Both the position numbers and the translations under genes were made by a program. The notes beneath the pieces are model-generated. The model ran no database searches, was not told the DNA's origin, and worked only from the letters and a program-made list of their open reading frames with translations. Positions 14,458 to 23,899 of a stretch of 64,000 nucleotides of DNA are shown here, piece by piece; position 1 is the stretch's first letter; the number at the start of each line of letters is the position of its first letter. The stretch lies in assembly GCA_021773035.1 (NCBI GenBank), contig JAJFKU010000032.1, positions 1-64,000 of the forward strand. The letters are read 5' to 3'. Source of the DNA: Woeseiaceae bacterium (lineage in GTDB: Bacteria; Pseudomonadota; Gammaproteobacteria; Steroidobacterales; Woeseiaceae).

Positions 14458-16145
14458 GACGCAACACCTGGCAACTGATCGAGAACGACGGCCTCGCCCT
14501 CCTCCAGACTGAATTCGCGAAGCGCAAATACGAGCGCGGTACTCGAATTCAGGAACTCGCGATTGACGTTCAACAAGGAAGATATCTCGCTATCGACAAG
14601 CTGTCCGCGATGAATATCGGAGTAAATTTCGTGATGTATCTGGTCGTGCCAGCCGTGAATTCGTTTTAGCAGGTAGGCAAAGTCCTGAAACACCGGCTGT
14701 GAATCCACATCGGTTCGAAGCCGATAGATTTCACTGTAGAACTCCGTCATCACGCTGCGGAAGTGATCGAGGTAACTGCTCACATCGCTTTTCGGCGAAT
14801 CTGCGAACTCCTCGAGATTGTGTCGCACGTCGCGCAAGGACTTGGCGGAGTCCACGGCGTGACGGATGGCAGCCAGCATCCTGTTCATTCGCTCCGACTG
14901 CTCCGGCTCCAGCGGTTGCGTCTGCACCCGGAGTGCGAATCTCAATATCTCCCCTTCGAGCACTTTGTTGCGCCTGTACAGCTCATCGTAGCTGCGGTCA
15001 GCCTCCTCGACACTCTGCGGCGGCACCTCTGTCGGCAGCTTCCCGGGCGGCGTCGGCAACGCCGGTGTGAAAACGCGCATGTTCTGGCGAATGACACGAC
15101 CAATAATGTGAGCAGTTTCCGCGGTAATCGCCTCAATCGCGGCGTCGGAAACCGTCGCTGTCGTTTCGCTGACAAACAGGCTTTCATGTTGCACGGCTAC
15201 TCTGAAGCGCCGCTCCAGGAAACGCGCGAACGGCCGCATGATCGGGAGGAAAATGACGATGCCTATGAAGTTAAACAACGAGTGAAACGCAACCAGGCTA
15301 AAGAGTGGGTCGTCGATTCCAATACTCCTGACCACACCGAGCAGCGGCGCCAGGAGAACGAACGCGATCAGCGCAGTTGTGACGTTGAAAACGACATGTG
15401 CGAGGGCAACCCGCTTCTTTCCCGCTCCTCCCTGCAAAGAACCGATCAACACGGTACTCGTAGTTCCGAGGTCTGCACCAATAGCAATAGCGGCGGCTGC
15501 CGGGAGTTCGATAACGCCGGTATGCAGACCGGTTAGCGTGAGCATCATTGTCGCGGAACTCGACTGCACAACCGCGGCAAAAGCAACGCCAAACAGCAGG
15601 TACTGCCAGCCACTCAGACCCGCCAGGCTGGCGATATCGAACACCTCGCCTGCCGCCGCAACGCTCTCTTTCATCAGGGAAATACCCATCAACAGGAAAC
15701 CGAGTGCCGCGAGTATTCGTCCAAACTCGGAAACGCGCCCGCGCAGCCCAACCAGCGCCAGCGATCCAATCCCGATCAGCGGTAGAGAAACACTTTCCAG
15801 ATCGAGTTTGAAACCGACGGTCGCGACTGCCCAACCGGTGAGAGTAGTGCCCAGATTGGCCCCGAATATCACACCGAGCGCATTCGTCAGTGACATGATA
15901 CTTGCGCCGACAAAAGCCAGCACCATCAATCCCACCAGCGAGCTGCTTTGTACAATAGCCGTCGAAACGGTGCCGATCGCTATAGACTTGAAGGCATTGT
16001 CGGTATGCCTTCGCAAGAATGCCTTTAACGGCCGCCCCGCGAACTCTCGAAGCGCTGCTTCCAGTTGCGCCATAGCGAACAGAAACAGCCCGATGCCGCC
16101 AATAAACTGCCAGATATCAAGTTGAGAGATCACCGCTTGTTTCAC
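14454..16145 (-). CDS. Na+/phosphate cotransporter family protein with PhoU-like tail
   Basis: The 563-residue protein has two inverted Na_Pi_cotrans repeats, each marked by a QSSS motif (VQSSSLVGLMVLAF near residue 65 and VQSSSATMMLTLTG near 200), followed by a soluble helical C-terminal region (from about 330) of the PhoU type. Such NptA/YjbB-like proteins move phosphate with sodium; the bacterial YjbB has been linked to phosphate export. Start ATG 16145. It is the first gene of an operon with the DUF2238 gene. Confidence 0.9.
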   Translation of the reverse strand: MKQAVISQLDIWQFIGGIGLFLFAMAQLEAALREFAGRPLKAFLRRHTDNAFKSIAIGTVSTAIVQSSSLVGLMVLAFVGASIMSLTNALGVIFGANLGTTLTGWAVATVGFKLDLESVSLPLIGIGSLALVGLRGRVSEFGRILAALGFLLMGISLMKESVAAAGEVFDIASLAGLSGWQYLLFGVAFAAVVQSSSATMMLTLTGLHTGVIELPAAAAIAIGADLGTTSTVLIGSLQGGAGKKRVALAHVVFNVTTALIAFVLLAPLLGVVRSIGIDDPLFSLVAFHSLFNFIGIVIFLPIMRPFARFLERRFRVAVQHESLFVSETTATVSDAAIEAITAETAHIIGRVIRQNMRVFTPALPTPPGKLPTEVPPQSVEEADRSYDELYRRNKVLEGEILRFALRVQTQPLEPEQSERMNRMLAAIRHAVDSAKSLRDVRHNLEEFADSPKSDVSSYLDHFRSVMTEFYSEIYRLRTDVDSQPVFQDFAYLLKRIHGWHDQIHHEIYSDIHRGQLVDSEISSLLNVNREFLNSSTALVFALREFSLEEGEAVVLDQLPGVAS

Positions 16146-16193
16146 CAGTCCTTATAAGCTGGGCGAGTAACCGTTAAACGGCGATGAGATGAA

Positions 16194-16220
16194 CTGGCCG
16201 GAGTTCACTGCTCCGGCCAG
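16194..16220. repeat. 10-bp inverted repeat (hairpin) between MocR and Na/Pi genes
   Basis: CTGGCCGGAG and CTCCGGCCAG separated by TTCACTG make a strong GC-rich hairpin. It lies after the MocR gene on the minus strand and could end that transcript, but no T run follows on that strand. Confidence 0.5.
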
Positions 16221-16354
16221 CCGCTCTATCTTACCTCGATTTTTATCGGGCTAGGTTCACGTACTTTGGCTTTCGACCGCCCAGAATCATCGCTCCTCGT
16301 ATCGCAATGAGGAATCCGTAGTTGTCGCAAGCCGGCTTCGGTTGTTGTCGCGCC

Positions 16355-17794
16355 TCAACTCAAGTCGTGGACACGCTGACCCAACCAGCGAATCGCGTTC
16401 TCGGTTTCTTCGCCCCACGGATGGCCGTAACTCAGGCGAATGAAATTCGTGTAACGCGCACACGGTGAGAAAATATGCCCCGGGGCAATGCTGATTCCTG
16501 CACCGATCGCGTCATCGAATAGCTTCTCGGCATCCACATTCTTTGGCAGTTCTAACCACAGTACCGATCCACCGACAGGTCTCGACGTACGCGTCTCGGC
16601 AGGAAAGTGTTCGGCGACCAGGGCACGCATTCGTTCGGCGTTACGTTGCAGCACCGGCCTCAGTGTCTTGAGGTGGCGACTGTAGTCACCCGACGCCAGA
16701 AAATCAGCCAGCGTCAGTTGCTGCAGGAAACCGGAAGAACAGGAGAACGCGCGCTTGAGCCTCGCGATCTCGTCGGCATAATCCTGCGTTGCAACCCAGC
16801 CGATCCGGTATCCCGACGCCGCTGTTTTCGAAAACGAGCCGCAGGTCAGCACGCGGGCCGCGCTGCCAAGTAACTGGGCCGGTGCCGGGCGGTAGCCGTC
16901 AAAACGCAGTTCTCCATAGACGTCGTCTTCGACCAACGCGACGTCATACCGCGCAAGCAACTGCAGCAGTTTCTTTCTGTCGTCCTGCGGCATGGTAACG
17001 CCAAGCGGATTGCCCAACGTTGTCGAAAACATGCACGCTGTCACCGCATGCTTTTGCAACGCAGCCTCCAGTGCAGAAAGCGTCACCCCCTCCTCGGGAC
17101 AGGTCTCGACCTCAACTGCCAACATCCCGAGGCTGTCTATCAGTTCCAGCATGCCGTGGTATGTCGGCGTTTCAACCGCGATTACATCGCCCGGGTTCGC
17201 GACAGCCCGCAACGCCAGTAACAACGCCTCCTGCCCACCATTGGTGATGCAGATCTCATCGGGTTCAAACTGCGCTCCGACGGTGTCGAGATACCGATAG
17301 GCGATCTGTCGCCGCAACGACGGCTCGCCCTGGGTCGACGCGTAACCGAGACTGCGGTCTTCCGCTCTCGCCATGACGCGTTTCATGGTGCGATGCAGAG
17401 TCTTGGAGGCCGTTTTCGCCATCGATGGATTGGCAATTCCCAGCGGTACCAGCTCCGGTCGGTTGATACCGTCATAGACCCTTTCCATCAACGAACGACA
17501 CCCGAGCGACGCCGGTTTGAGCGAGCCGGTTCGGGTCGCACGAACGATGTCGTTGGCGGCCCGATGCCGAACGTAAAACCCGGACTTGGGCCGCGATTCG
17601 ACTTGCCGACAGCGCTCAAGCTCGACATAAGCCTGCTTCACCGTCGGAATGCTGACCCCGGCTTTCTCGCTCATCTTTCGCAGTGACGGCAGCCGATCGC
17701 CCGGTAAGAGCGCGCCGGAATCTATATTTTCCACTATTAAATCAATAACTTGACTATAAAGGTAGGTGCCGGACTGTTTATCTACTTTCAGCAT
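16355..17794 (-). CDS. MocR-type regulator (GntR wHTH fused to PLP aminotransferase domain)
   Basis: The 479-residue protein begins with a GntR winged helix (about 10-75, including LLPGDRLPSLRKMSEKAGVS) and continues as a fold-type I aminotransferase domain with the PLP-lysine motif GSFSKTAASGYRIGW. MocR proteins sense an amino compound or PLP and control a neighbouring gene, usually divergent and often a transporter or biosynthetic enzyme. The divergent neighbour is an EamA exporter, so the likely target is amino acid or amine export. Candidate direct-repeat operators lie just upstream at 17795-17833. Confidence 0.92.
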   Translation of the reverse strand: MLKVDKQSGTYLYSQVIDLIVENIDSGALLPGDRLPSLRKMSEKAGVSIPTVKQAYVELERCRQVESRPKSGFYVRHRAANDIVRATRTGSLKPASLGCRSLMERVYDGINRPELVPLGIANPSMAKTASKTLHRTMKRVMARAEDRSLGYASTQGEPSLRRQIAYRYLDTVGAQFEPDEICITNGGQEALLLALRAVANPGDVIAVETPTYHGMLELIDSLGMLAVEVETCPEEGVTLSALEAALQKHAVTACMFSTTLGNPLGVTMPQDDRKKLLQLLARYDVALVEDDVYGELRFDGYRPAPAQLLGSAARVLTCGSFSKTAASGYRIGWVATQDYADEIARLKRAFSCSSGFLQQLTLADFLASGDYSRHLKTLRPVLQRNAERMRALVAEHFPAETRTSRPVGGSVLWLELPKNVDAEKLFDDAIGAGISIAPGHIFSPCARYTNFIRLSYGHPWGEETENAIRWLGQRVHDLS

Positions 17795-17833
17795 ATCTGT
17801 ATAGGTCTTATTTTTGAAAATCTGTATCTGTTA
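17795..17833. promoter_or_regulatory. Direct repeats upstream of mocR, candidate operator
   Basis: ATCTGTAT occurs at 17795-17802 and again at 17820-17827, 25 bases apart, with a third imperfect copy ATCTGTTA at 17826-17833. MocR-family regulators such as GabR and PdxR bind direct repeats near their divergent promoters. The assignment rests on position and repeat type only. Confidence 0.35.
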
Positions 17834-17891
17834 TATCAACAATATTTCCGTAGAGTCAAGTACAGATCAGAGAAGACCGGAGACGATAAAC

Positions 17892-18113
17892 ATGAATTCC
17901 AAGAATCTGCGTTGCAACTCATCACCGCATTTCGGGCAGCTAAAAGAAAGCCGTTCGGAGCGTTTCAATCTGGCCATTCAGCACCCGTCGAAATGGCGCT
18001 TCGTATTGGATCTATTCTTGTCGGCGCCGATGCGAGTGCATCGCTATCGCGTTATGAGCAATCGCATGCTCGAAGAGACGATACACAGGATTAACTGCCG
18101 GGGGCGAACATGA
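17892..18113 (+). CDS. Small hypothetical protein coupled to EamA exporter
   Basis: A 73-residue frame from ATG 17892, rich in Arg and His and without a membrane helix. Its stop overlaps the exporter start by four bases (ATGA), which is the main argument that it is translated. No strong ribosome-binding site and no family are visible. It may be a real leader gene of the exporter or a chance frame in the long leader region. Confidence 0.4.
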   Translation: MNSKNLRCNSSPHFGQLKESRSERFNLAIQHPSKWRFVLDLFLSAPMRVHRYRVMSNRMLEETIHRINCRGRT

Positions 18114-19048
18114 GCAACGCGGCATTGTATGTCCTGACCGTACTAATCTGGGGCTCAACGTGGTTCGCCATCGAATTCCAGTTGGGCAACGTCGCACCGG
18201 AGGTCTCACTGGTGTATCGCTACGCCGGCGCGTCCTTGTTGCTGTTCGCCTGGAGCGGCTTTCGCAGGCTGCGGCTGCGATTTGCTTTGCGTGATCACGC
18301 GTGGTTTCTTCTCCTCGGCCTGTTGTTATTCGGCATCAACTACATCTTTGCCTACCGCGCGCAGATCTACATTACGTCGGCACTCACCGCAATCGCATTC
18401 TCATCCATGGTCTGGATGAACATTGTTAACGCGCGCCTGTTCTTCGGCGTCAGGGCGGGGCGCGGTGTGTTGTTCGGTGCACTACTCGGCCTGATCGGTA
18501 TGTTTTACCTGTTTGCGCCGCAGATCAGTGAAGTATCGCTCACAGATACTGTCTTCTATGGCTCTGTGCTCGCCATGCTGGGTGCGCTCGTCGCCTCCTT
18601 CGGCAATATGGTATCGCAGGCGACTCAGAAAGCTAAGCTGCCGGTCGTTCAGACGAACGCCTGGGCGATGCTCTATGGCGCGTCGTTCACCGCCGCCGTT
18701 GCCCTGGTGAATGGCCACGCCTTCATTTTTGACTGGTCCGTGGCATACATCAGCTCGCTCGCTTACCTGACAGTGTTCGGTTCGATCATCGCCTTTGGTG
18801 CCTACCTGACATTGCTGGGCCGAATTGGGGCGCACAAAGCCGGTTATGCGGTGGTGATGTTCCCGGTCGTCGCGCTTATTCTGTCTACGTTGTTCGAGGG
18901 ACTCAAGATCGATGCAACAACTATCATCGGAACGCTGTTCGTGCTCGCGGGGAATGTATTTGTACTAAGGACGCGCCCCGCGGGCAAAACTAGCTTCCCG
19001 TCGGAATCAGCTTCCACAATGCGTACGCAACGAGCCCAACAATCGTAA
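18110..19048 (+). CDS. EamA/DMT-superfamily exporter
   Basis: A 312-residue protein with ten hydrophobic helices arranged as two EamA repeats; the start has the family pattern LTVLIWGSTWFAIEFQLG and the second half ends in ILSTLFEGLKIDATTIIGTL. Members export amino acids, amines or other metabolites. It is divergent from a MocR regulator with shared control region, suggesting it exports the compound that regulator senses. Its 3' end overlaps the converging NHL-protein gene by 59 bases. Confidence 0.9.
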   Translation: MSNAALYVLTVLIWGSTWFAIEFQLGNVAPEVSLVYRYAGASLLLFAWSGFRRLRLRFALRDHAWFLLLGLLLFGINYIFAYRAQIYITSALTAIAFSSMVWMNIVNARLFFGVRAGRGVLFGALLGLIGMFYLFAPQISEVSLTDTVFYGSVLAMLGALVASFGNMVSQATQKAKLPVVQTNAWAMLYGASFTAAVALVNGHAFIFDWSVAYISSLAYLTVFGSIIAFGAYLTLLGRIGAHKAGYAVVMFPVVALILSTLFEGLKIDATTIIGTLFVLAGNVFVLRTRPAGKTSFPSESASTMRTQRAQQS

Positions 19049-20699
19049 TGACGGTAACAAGCCCTTGTGGGTGGCGCCTTTGAATCAATAGCCATTGCAT
19101 CTGCAACGCCGAGACTTTTTGCGCTGTCGACAACCTGGGGAAAAGCGCTTCCTTGAGCAGCTTGCGGTCGTAAACAGCGGCCATAGGCTGACCAAGAAAT
19201 ACGGCCATATCTTTTGTCGCGATCGCCATTTGATCGTAGCGAACGTCCCTCACAGGGCAACTCGACTCCCGGCCCGAGCGATCTCGCAGCGTCAGCCGTT
19301 CGCCGCTAACGGATATCGCCGTGCCGGTGTTCGCACGACTGACCCATGCCAGCAAAACGACAATGGCGATCAAAGCACCGATCGGCAGGATTAGCCGAAA
19401 AGCAATCTGAGCGTTTTCTTCGCTGGCAATAATGTAGCCGAGTAACACGACTACGGCGATGATCATCAGCGCAGCGAGTCGAACACCCATTGTTATCTTA
19501 CGAATCACTTTTGGGTCCGGCTCCAGCAGAAGCGGAGCGTCGGGTGCACTGGTCATACTTGTCGACTCGGCAGCGTTGTTTACGGCCCCGCTCGACATGC
19601 TCGTGGCAAACGCCCGTACGATCAGTCCGCCCAGCAACAATGCGAACAATGCAACTCCCGAATAAGCAATCATGTCGAACTGACGCCGCGTCACGCGCGA
19701 GTCCGCCAACACCTGCTCAAGCCCGCTCGACTCGAAGTCGCCCAGCAGTTCGCCTGCCGTCGAAAGACGATATACCCGATCATTGTTCCAGTCGCTGACC
19801 AGTACTTCGCCGCGGAAGGCCAGCAGTGAGATTGGATCGGCATCCGCCGGCAAACTGGCCTTACGAAGGTAACGCCAGTCATCGCCGAAGATGTAGATGC
19901 CGCCTTCATTCATTCCCGTGCGCATGTTGTTGATCCACCATTCGTTACCGACGCGGGCAATGTGGCTTGGCCAGATCTGCCGGGCTGCAGTGGCGGCACC
20001 CGGAACGACATCTCTGCTGCTGATTTCTTCACCAAAAGACTCTGTCCGCGGGTCCACTATCTGAATGCGGTGATGATTCGTATCTGCGATTGCTAATTGA
20101 CTGTTCGTCATTAGCAATTGATTAGGAAACTTGAACCCGGCAACGGGACCAGCCAATGCCGTGCCGTCGGCCGAGTACTTACGCAGCAGGTGTCGCGTCG
20201 TATCGGAGATATAGACATCGTCCGTCTGCCAGTCGACGAATATACCGTGCGCCGCCTTGAAGTCGATTCCGGTTTCCCCGAAAAGCACACAGGTCTGTGT
20301 GTCCAGATTGCAGCGGTGCAAGCCCGTATCCGGCGTCGACGGCTGCAGCGATTGCAGGTTGGTCTTTCGCTGGAAAGCCCGGAAGTTGTCGCCGAACGAT
20401 CGGGAGTCCGGTCCACGACGCAACAAGATGTCACCATTCGAGAAAAAGGCGTAGCCACCCAGGAATGGATCCACACCCAAACGTCCGAGGTCGTGGGTCT
20501 TGACGTGCTGCCCGTTTGCATCGTGCTCAATGAGTTGATTCTGCATTTGCAGATAGAGATGCCCACTGGGATTCGTTCGCAATTCTGCAGGGCCGCCGAT
20601 ACTTGCTGCCTCGCCGGAGCCCCACATCCAGATAGCGATAGCAAGCCCGGTCAGCAGTATGACCAGCGTGGCAACAAGCGGGTGGACGTCGGAGTTCAT
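18990..20699 (-). CDS. NHL-type beta-propeller membrane protein
   Basis: A 569-residue protein from ATG 20699, chosen because AAGGG sits six bases upstream. An N-terminal membrane helix (about 8-26) anchors an extracytoplasmic propeller of NHL-like repeats (for example HGIFVDWQTDDVYISDTTRH and FPNQLLMTNSQLAIADTNHH). After about residue 345 come a transmembrane helix, a pair of further helices, a small domain with ERLTLRDRSGRE and a final C-terminal helix. The role is unknown; such propellers usually bind a ligand or partner. It converges on the EamA gene. Confidence 0.75.
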   Translation of the reverse strand: MNSDVHPLVATLVILLTGLAIAIWMWGSGEAASIGGPAELRTNPSGHLYLQMQNQLIEHDANGQHVKTHDLGRLGVDPFLGGYAFFSNGDILLRRGPDSRSFGDNFRAFQRKTNLQSLQPSTPDTGLHRCNLDTQTCVLFGETGIDFKAAHGIFVDWQTDDVYISDTTRHLLRKYSADGTALAGPVAGFKFPNQLLMTNSQLAIADTNHHRIQIVDPRTESFGEEISSRDVVPGAATAARQIWPSHIARVGNEWWINNMRTGMNEGGIYIFGDDWRYLRKASLPADADPISLLAFRGEVLVSDWNNDRVYRLSTAGELLGDFESSGLEQVLADSRVTRRQFDMIAYSGVALFALLLGGLIVRAFATSMSSGAVNNAAESTSMTSAPDAPLLLEPDPKVIRKITMGVRLAALMIIAVVVLLGYIIASEENAQIAFRLILPIGALIAIVVLLAWVSRANTGTAISVSGERLTLRDRSGRESSCPVRDVRYDQMAIATKDMAVFLGQPMAAVYDRKLLKEALFPRLSTAQKVSALQMQWLLIQRRHPQGLVTVITIVGLVAYALWKLIPTGS

Positions 20700-20916
20700 G
20701 TACATCCCTTGTCGGGCATAGGCATTCGTATAGCTTAGGAAAATCACCAGACCAATGCCGTGAGGTAACTCTCAAAAGACAGGGCTGTATGCGATTCCTT
20801 CCAGCCGGCAACGGCGAGGCAGCAGAATTTACACTATCCGCACAACTTCGTGATCTTCTCGTGAGATTCGCTTGCTAGCTTGGCTGGGCTATTCAACTAA
20901 ATCAGGGGATCCACCA

Positions 20917-21657
20917 ATGCAATCCAGAAAACTAACAGTCAGTCTGCTCGCCGCCTTCGGCATGGCAACCGTGACACTCCTCCCGCAGGTCGCAATGGGC
21001 GACTACAACACACAACAGTACAAGGTCACGATCACGAACCTGACATCGGGACAACCGTTCACACCACCAGTGCTGGCAACACACACCAGCAAAGCCAGCA
21101 TCTTCGGCCTCGGCGAGGACTCCAGCGATGAGATCCAGGCGATCGCAGAAAACGGTAACAACGCGCCGCTCGTCGCTGCACTCTCAAGCAGCTTTCAGGT
21201 ACATCAGGTAGTGGAAGGCACTGCACCTCTTATCCCGGACGGTAATCCGGGCGCTGCACCGTTCGAAAGTTCTGCGACCTACTACATCAACGCACGCGGT
21301 CGAGCCAGGTTCCTGTCCGTTGCAGCCATGCTGATCTGCACCAACGATGGTTTCACCGGCGTCGACTCTATCCGCTTGCCAAGCAGAAAGCGCACTGTTT
21401 ACGCTGTCGCCTACGATGCCCGTAGCGAACAAAATACGGAGGACTTCGCGGATATGGTACCGCCCTGCCAGGGCCTGATCGGAGTGTCTTCAGACGATGC
21501 CGGGGTCGGCGCAAGCAACCCGTTGCTGGCCGAGGACGGTTTCGTTATCCCGCATCCCGGCATTGGCGGTGGCGCTGATCTGCAGCCCAATGTGCATAAT
21601 TGGAGCGACCCGGTTGCGAAAATTGTTATCGAACGAGTGCGCCGCCAACACGACTGA
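20917..21657 (+). CDS. Spondin_N-domain secreted protein
   Basis: A 246-residue protein starting at ATG 20917, eight bases after AGGGGA. It has a signal peptide (about 1-28, cleaved near AMGDYN) and a Spondin_N-type domain with YKVTITNLTSGQPFTPPV, THTSKASIFGLGE, FLSVAAMLICTNDGFTGVDS and a histidine/asparagine-rich tail (PNVHNWSDPVAKI). These bacterial proteins are exported and of unknown function. A strong terminator follows. Confidence 0.9.
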   Translation: MQSRKLTVSLLAAFGMATVTLLPQVAMGDYNTQQYKVTITNLTSGQPFTPPVLATHTSKASIFGLGEDSSDEIQAIAENGNNAPLVAALSSSFQVHQVVEGTAPLIPDGNPGAAPFESSATYYINARGRARFLSVAAMLICTNDGFTGVDSIRLPSRKRTVYAVAYDARSEQNTEDFADMVPPCQGLIGVSSDDAGVGASNPLLAEDGFVIPHPGIGGGADLQPNVHNWSDPVAKIVIERVRRQHD

Positions 21658-21679
21658 CCCGCGATTTTCAACACGATCG

Positions 21680-21707
21680 AAAAAACCCGCTTCGGCGGGT
21701 TTTTTTT
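21680..21707 (+). terminator. Rho-independent terminator after the Spondin_N gene
   Basis: AAAAAACCCGC-TTCG-GCGGG followed by eight T bases: a GC-rich stem with a TTCG-type tetraloop and a full U tract, 22 bases after the stop. The A run before the stem means it could also work on the opposite strand. Confidence 0.93.
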
Positions 21708-21746
21708 GCTGTTCTTTCGTTGTAACGACAGGAGTAGACTCCCTCC

Positions 21747-22742
21747 ATGAGAAAAATCCGCTGGGGCATTTTGAGTACTGCACGTATCGCGCATCCGTTT
21801 GCGGAGGATTTCGCCCATGTGGAGAATGGTATCCTCACCGCCGTCGCTTCGCGCTCAAAGGACACCGCCGCTGAATTCGCAGCCCGTCATAGCGTTGCAA
21901 CCGCCTATTCGAGCTATGAACAACTCTACGAAGACCCTGACATCGACGCCATCTACATAGCGACGCCGAACACGCTGCACCTCAGGAACGCGACGGATGC
22001 CTTACGGGCAGGCAAGGCCGTATTGTGCGAGAAGCCGTTGACGATGTCGCTGCAGGAGATCGACACGCTTACCGAAGTTGCGAGAAAAACCGGCAGCTAC
22101 CTGATGGAAGCCCTATGGACCTGGTTCCTGCCGGCAATACGACAGGCTGTGGAATGGTTCGAGATGGGACAGATCGGTCGCCTAATGCATCTCGGGGCCG
22201 ACTTCGGTCATCCATTGCCATAATCCGCAGACAACCGGGCCTACAACGTCGAACTGGGAGGTGGCGTCGTGCCGGACATGGGCATTTATCCGATTGCCGT
22301 CTTTTATCTGTTCACGCGAAGATATCCTGTCGGCGTCGACGTTGTCGCGCGCCACGCGCCGAATGGCGTCGAAGACGACGTGTCGGCTATCTTCGACTAC
22401 GGGGACCTCACCGCGACCCTTTCTACGTCGTTTCGCTGCCACCTCGCCAACAGCGCGTACATCGTCGGTGACGAAGGCTATATCGAAATCCCGAACTTCT
22501 GGCGTGCAAAAGAGTGTCACCTGTATCGGGGCAACGAGAAAGTCGAGAGCTTTGGCGACAAACGCCCGTCCCACGGCTACAACTACGAAACTACAGCCGT
22601 TGGAGGCGATCAGGGTGCACTGCTGACAGTAGGCGCGCCCTACTCGTTTTCGCTGCGCGCACTTACGGCTATGTCTCCATCCGAGTCTACCGAAACGTCC
22701 AGCACGATAGGTCGACAGCAGACCTGGCAGTCTTCAACGTAA
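21747..22742 (+). pseudogene. Gfo/Idh/MocA oxidoreductase, interrupted by an in-frame stop
   Basis: The first 158 codons encode the NAD(P)-binding domain of a Gfo/Idh/MocA dehydrogenase (WGILSTARIAHPFAED, ATPNTLHLRNATDALRAGK, VLCEKPLTM). TAA at 22221-22223 interrupts the frame, where a tyrosine codon is expected (HPLP-stop-SADNRAYN). The same frame then continues with ELGGGVVPDMGIYPIAVFYL and the rest of the substrate domain. After about 22605 the sequence stops resembling the family, while an adjacent frame reads LEAIRV, so a frameshift is likely too. The CPXCG gene overlaps the 3' end on the other strand. Two lesions argue for decay rather than a read error. Confidence 0.8.
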
Positions 22743-22831
22743 CTTTGCTCAGGTATGGAGTCGTCGACCAATACCGAAATGGCCTCACCACAGTAAGGAC
22801 AGCCGATTGTTGTTTCCGTTATTTCCGGCAT
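22640..22831 (-). CDS. CPXCG-motif cysteine-rich protein
   Basis: A 63-residue protein from an internal ATG at 22831 (MPEITETTIGCPYCGE). It has the family pattern C-P-Y-C near the start and C-Q-V-C-C with R-P-I in the middle, a small zinc-ribbon-like fold of unknown function common in marine gammaproteobacteria. The family is always about 60 residues, so longer starts are rejected. It overlaps the decayed 3' end of the oxidoreductase pseudogene on the opposite strand. Confidence 0.88.
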   Translation of the reverse strand: MPEITETTIGCPYCGEAISVLVDDSIPEQSYVEDCQVCCRPIVLDVSVDSDGDIAVSARSENE

Positions 22832-22875
22832 GAAGAATCCATCGATAATGACGAATACTAGCCTATTCGGAATAC

Positions 22876-23898
22876 TCAGCCCTGAAGAAAACGCGAAAAG
22901 CCGGCCATAAAAACACCGGGGTTCTCCAGAAACGGCGTGTGGCCGCATCCCTCGATCTCGAGTTCTTCTACGCTGCCACCGTTCTCGGTGTATTGTGCCA
23001 GCACCTGCCGCGTCTGCCCGATCATAGGCTGTGGCGGCAGATCGCTGTCGTCGCGATGCGCGAGGAAATCGAGCAGCGAGTTATCACTAACGATCGCGTC
23101 CTCATTTCCGCGAACCCAGAGTATCGGCGGTTTATGCGGCAGTTCAGCAATAGCAGTCAGATCGCAATACTTCGGACTAAGGCCGTTGATCAGGCCCCAT
23201 TTTCCCGGCCCGATGTGCGGCCAGTGACTGGACTCCACGAAGTCACCAGGATAGTGCTTCTCGCCCAGTCGCGAGCGGTAGAGCGCCTCGACAAACGCAT
23301 CCTCGCGAGCGAACCTGAACGGTGCTTTTGCGTACAGAGTTCTGAGCATCTGCCTGGCCGCAGCAGGTGAATCGGAACCCGGGTCCGCCAGCTGGAATTG
23401 CTCAACCACAACCGCGTTAACGGTGCCTCCGCCAGTGCCCGCGAAATCCTCAGTCGATCGCGTCCCATGTATATCGCAGGTACCGCCGAAACCGTAAGGA
23501 CTCACCGGCGCGACAAGCGTGAGCGATTTTGCGCGTTCTTGATGATCGATCGCGAACTGCATTACAGCGCCGGCGCCAGCCGACCACCCCAGCAGATGTG
23601 CCGAGTCAATATGCAGGGCATTTAGCAGACTCAGTAAATCGTCAGACAGGTCACGAAGCCCGAGCGCAGCATTGATCGGCAGCGCCTCAGTCTCGCCGAA
23701 ACCGCGCATATCCGGTGCAAGACAGCGATAGCCAGGCGCCATGTCGAGCATCAATTCCTCGAAGAAAGTGGCCGCCGACAGATTCCCGTGCACCAGGATG
23801 ACAGGGACAGCGCCTGACTCACCGCTGGACAGGACATGCGTGCGCAACCGCTTTGTCGAGATAAACGATGAGTGTATGCCCTTCAGGTGCGCAGACAT
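22876..23898 (-). CDS. Alpha/beta-hydrolase
   Basis: A 340-residue hydrolase starting at ATG 23898, one base after the stop of the upstream TonB receptor gene, so the two are tightly coupled. Oxyanion-hole region VPVILVHGNLS, nucleophile elbow LLGWSAGAG (Gly-x-Ser-x-Gly), an acid on the strand ILWVRGNEDAIV, and the catalytic His in EGCGHTPFLE are all present. It is longer than simple family members because of a cap insertion (about 140-230). No signal peptide is seen. It probably hydrolyses, in the cytoplasm, an ester or lactone taken up by the receptor. Confidence 0.88.
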   Translation of the reverse strand: MSAHLKGIHSSFISTKRLRTHVLSSGESGAVPVILVHGNLSAATFFEELMLDMAPGYRCLAPDMRGFGETEALPINAALGLRDLSDDLLSLLNALHIDSAHLLGWSAGAGAVMQFAIDHQERAKSLTLVAPVSPYGFGGTCDIHGTRSTEDFAGTGGGTVNAVVVEQFQLADPGSDSPAAARQMLRTLYAKAPFRFAREDAFVEALYRSRLGEKHYPGDFVESSHWPHIGPGKWGLINGLSPKYCDLTAIAELPHKPPILWVRGNEDAIVSDNSLLDFLAHRDDSDLPPQPMIGQTRQVLAQYTENGGSVEELEIEGCGHTPFLENPGVFMAGFSRFLQG

Positions 23899-23899
23899 G

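Noticed and set aside
14763..15536. 257-codon plus-strand frame opposite the Na/Pi gene
   Set aside because: Antisense of a well-supported transporter gene; composition is an artefact of high-GC coding DNA.
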